In this document: piece after piece, positions 22,743 to 23,089 of the stretch
How positions within the stretch are numbered: the first letter of the stretch is position 1
Layout of the letters: every line of letters starts with the position of its first letter
Source of the DNA: CAADGY01 sp900696665
GTDB taxonomy: Bacteria > Acidobacteriota > Terriglobia > Bryobacterales > Bryobacteraceae
Assembly (NCBI GenBank): GCA_035063885.1
Contig: JAPSFM010000085.1
Span: forward strand, 1 to 23,089
Length of the DNA stretch: 23,089 bases
Direction: 5' to 3'
The notes under the pieces: generated by a model
What the model saw: the letters and a program-made list of their open reading frames with translations, nothing else
Database searches by the model: none
Told to the model about the DNA's origin: nothing
Program-made: the position numbers and the translations under genes

Positions 22743-22968
22743 AGCGGAGGAGCAACGCCTTATCACGGGTCCCGTTTCGTGCAACATAAGTCCACACCCG
22801 ATCGGAGATCGAAAAAATTGTTGATGTGTGTGCGACGTGCGCCTCGCGCGCCGCTCGTTGTTCAACTGCTGCGCCGGCGCTTCGCCTTGTGACGACTCCC
22901 ACCACCCGCTCCTTGGGCGCCGCCTCCGCCCGGGTGCGGTGGGGTAAGGGAAAGCGATCGCAGGCGCC

Positions 22969-23089
22969 TGTGTCACCGCCGGTGCAAAAATCCCCATAGT
23001 GCCGGTTGAAAATTCCCCAGCCCTTGCGAGGTGGTGTATACCCGCATCGACGTCTGACGGAGGAGGTGCGGGCGAGGTGCTATTGGGGA
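22969..23089 (+). mobile_element. Probable end of an IS21-like insertion sequence running off the window
   Basis: From 22978 two imperfect tandem 23-bp units occur: GCCGGTGCAAAAATCCCCA and GCCGGTTGAAAATTCCCCA (the second starts at 23001). IS21-family elements carry such multiple ~20-bp repeats near their ends, and the GGTTGAAAATTCCCCA wording is typical of those I know. A TGT at 22969-22971 could be the element's outer end. No transposase (istA/istB) is inside the window; GGAGGAGGTG near 23059 could precede one. Without the other end or a target duplication, this stays probable only. Confidence 0.45.

Larger units (their letters stand above)
22391..22968. other. Region without a recognisable gene
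   Basis: No conserved protein or RNA is visible in these ~580 bases. The longest frame (22297-22824, +) starts opposite the receptor start codon, has no ribosome binding site and spans the two direct repeats, so I take it as spurious. The only structure I can support is the repeat pair at 22654-22742. GC-rich low-complexity stretches lie around 22840-22940. Confidence 0.5.

Noticed and set aside
22297..22824. Plus-strand 175-residue open frame
   Set aside because: It begins opposite the receptor start codon, crosses the receptor promoter and both direct repeats, and has no coding features.

Overview
The window looks like chromosomal DNA of an acidobacterium, most likely from the Solibacter/Bryobacter group. 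Three things point that way: a secreted Ig-repeat protein ending in a domain I recognise as the Solibacter C-terminal family (TIGR03437), a 1,108-residue Oar-type TonB-dependent receptor with an N-terminal carboxypeptidase-regulatory-like domain, and GC-rich, tightly packed housekeeping genes. This is recognition from sequence only; no search was run.

Layout. 1-490 is a relatively AT-rich leader. 491-5812 holds two secreted surface or extracellular proteins on the + strand, separated by a clear terminator. 5821-5858 is a hairpin between converging genes. 5853-6350 (-) is an unrecognised small protein with two similar halves, divergent from comM (yifB-type AAA+ ATPase, 6433-7953). comM overlaps the convergent ilvD (dihydroxy-acid dehydratase, 7941-9635) by 13 bp. 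A 69-bp divergent spacer then leads to a half-length TauE/SafE membrane protein (9705-10067), which converges on feoB (10076-11971). feoB follows feoA on the - strand with an ATGA overlap, forming a ferrous-iron uptake operon.

Divergent from feoA is a fusion of a MerR-type DNA-binding domain with TPR repeats (12410-13342). Directly after it comes the most interesting block: a DUF2760-type protein, a truncated Hsp70 and a second Hsp70 with a long C-terminal DUF3731-like extension (13413-18484). Gaps between these genes are only 4 and 7 bp. They look like a specialised, poorly understood chaperone system with no DnaJ or GrpE nearby.

18485-18976 is a structured non-coding stretch between convergent genes. 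It includes a 36-bp palindrome broken by a 5-bp duplication. 18977-22303 (-) is the TonB-dependent receptor, with a good sigma70-type promoter. 22304-23089 has no convincing gene; it carries two exact 28-bp direct repeats 33 bp apart (CRISPR-like spacing) and, at the window edge, tandem motifs resembling an IS21-family end.

A recurring feature is that several genes (ilvD, the TauE/SafE gene, feoA, the MerR-TPR gene) have a -10-like box 6-10 bp before the start codon and no visible Shine-Dalgarno. This suggests leaderless or near-leaderless mRNAs, whereas the secreted proteins and the 5853-6350 gene have clear ribosome binding sites.
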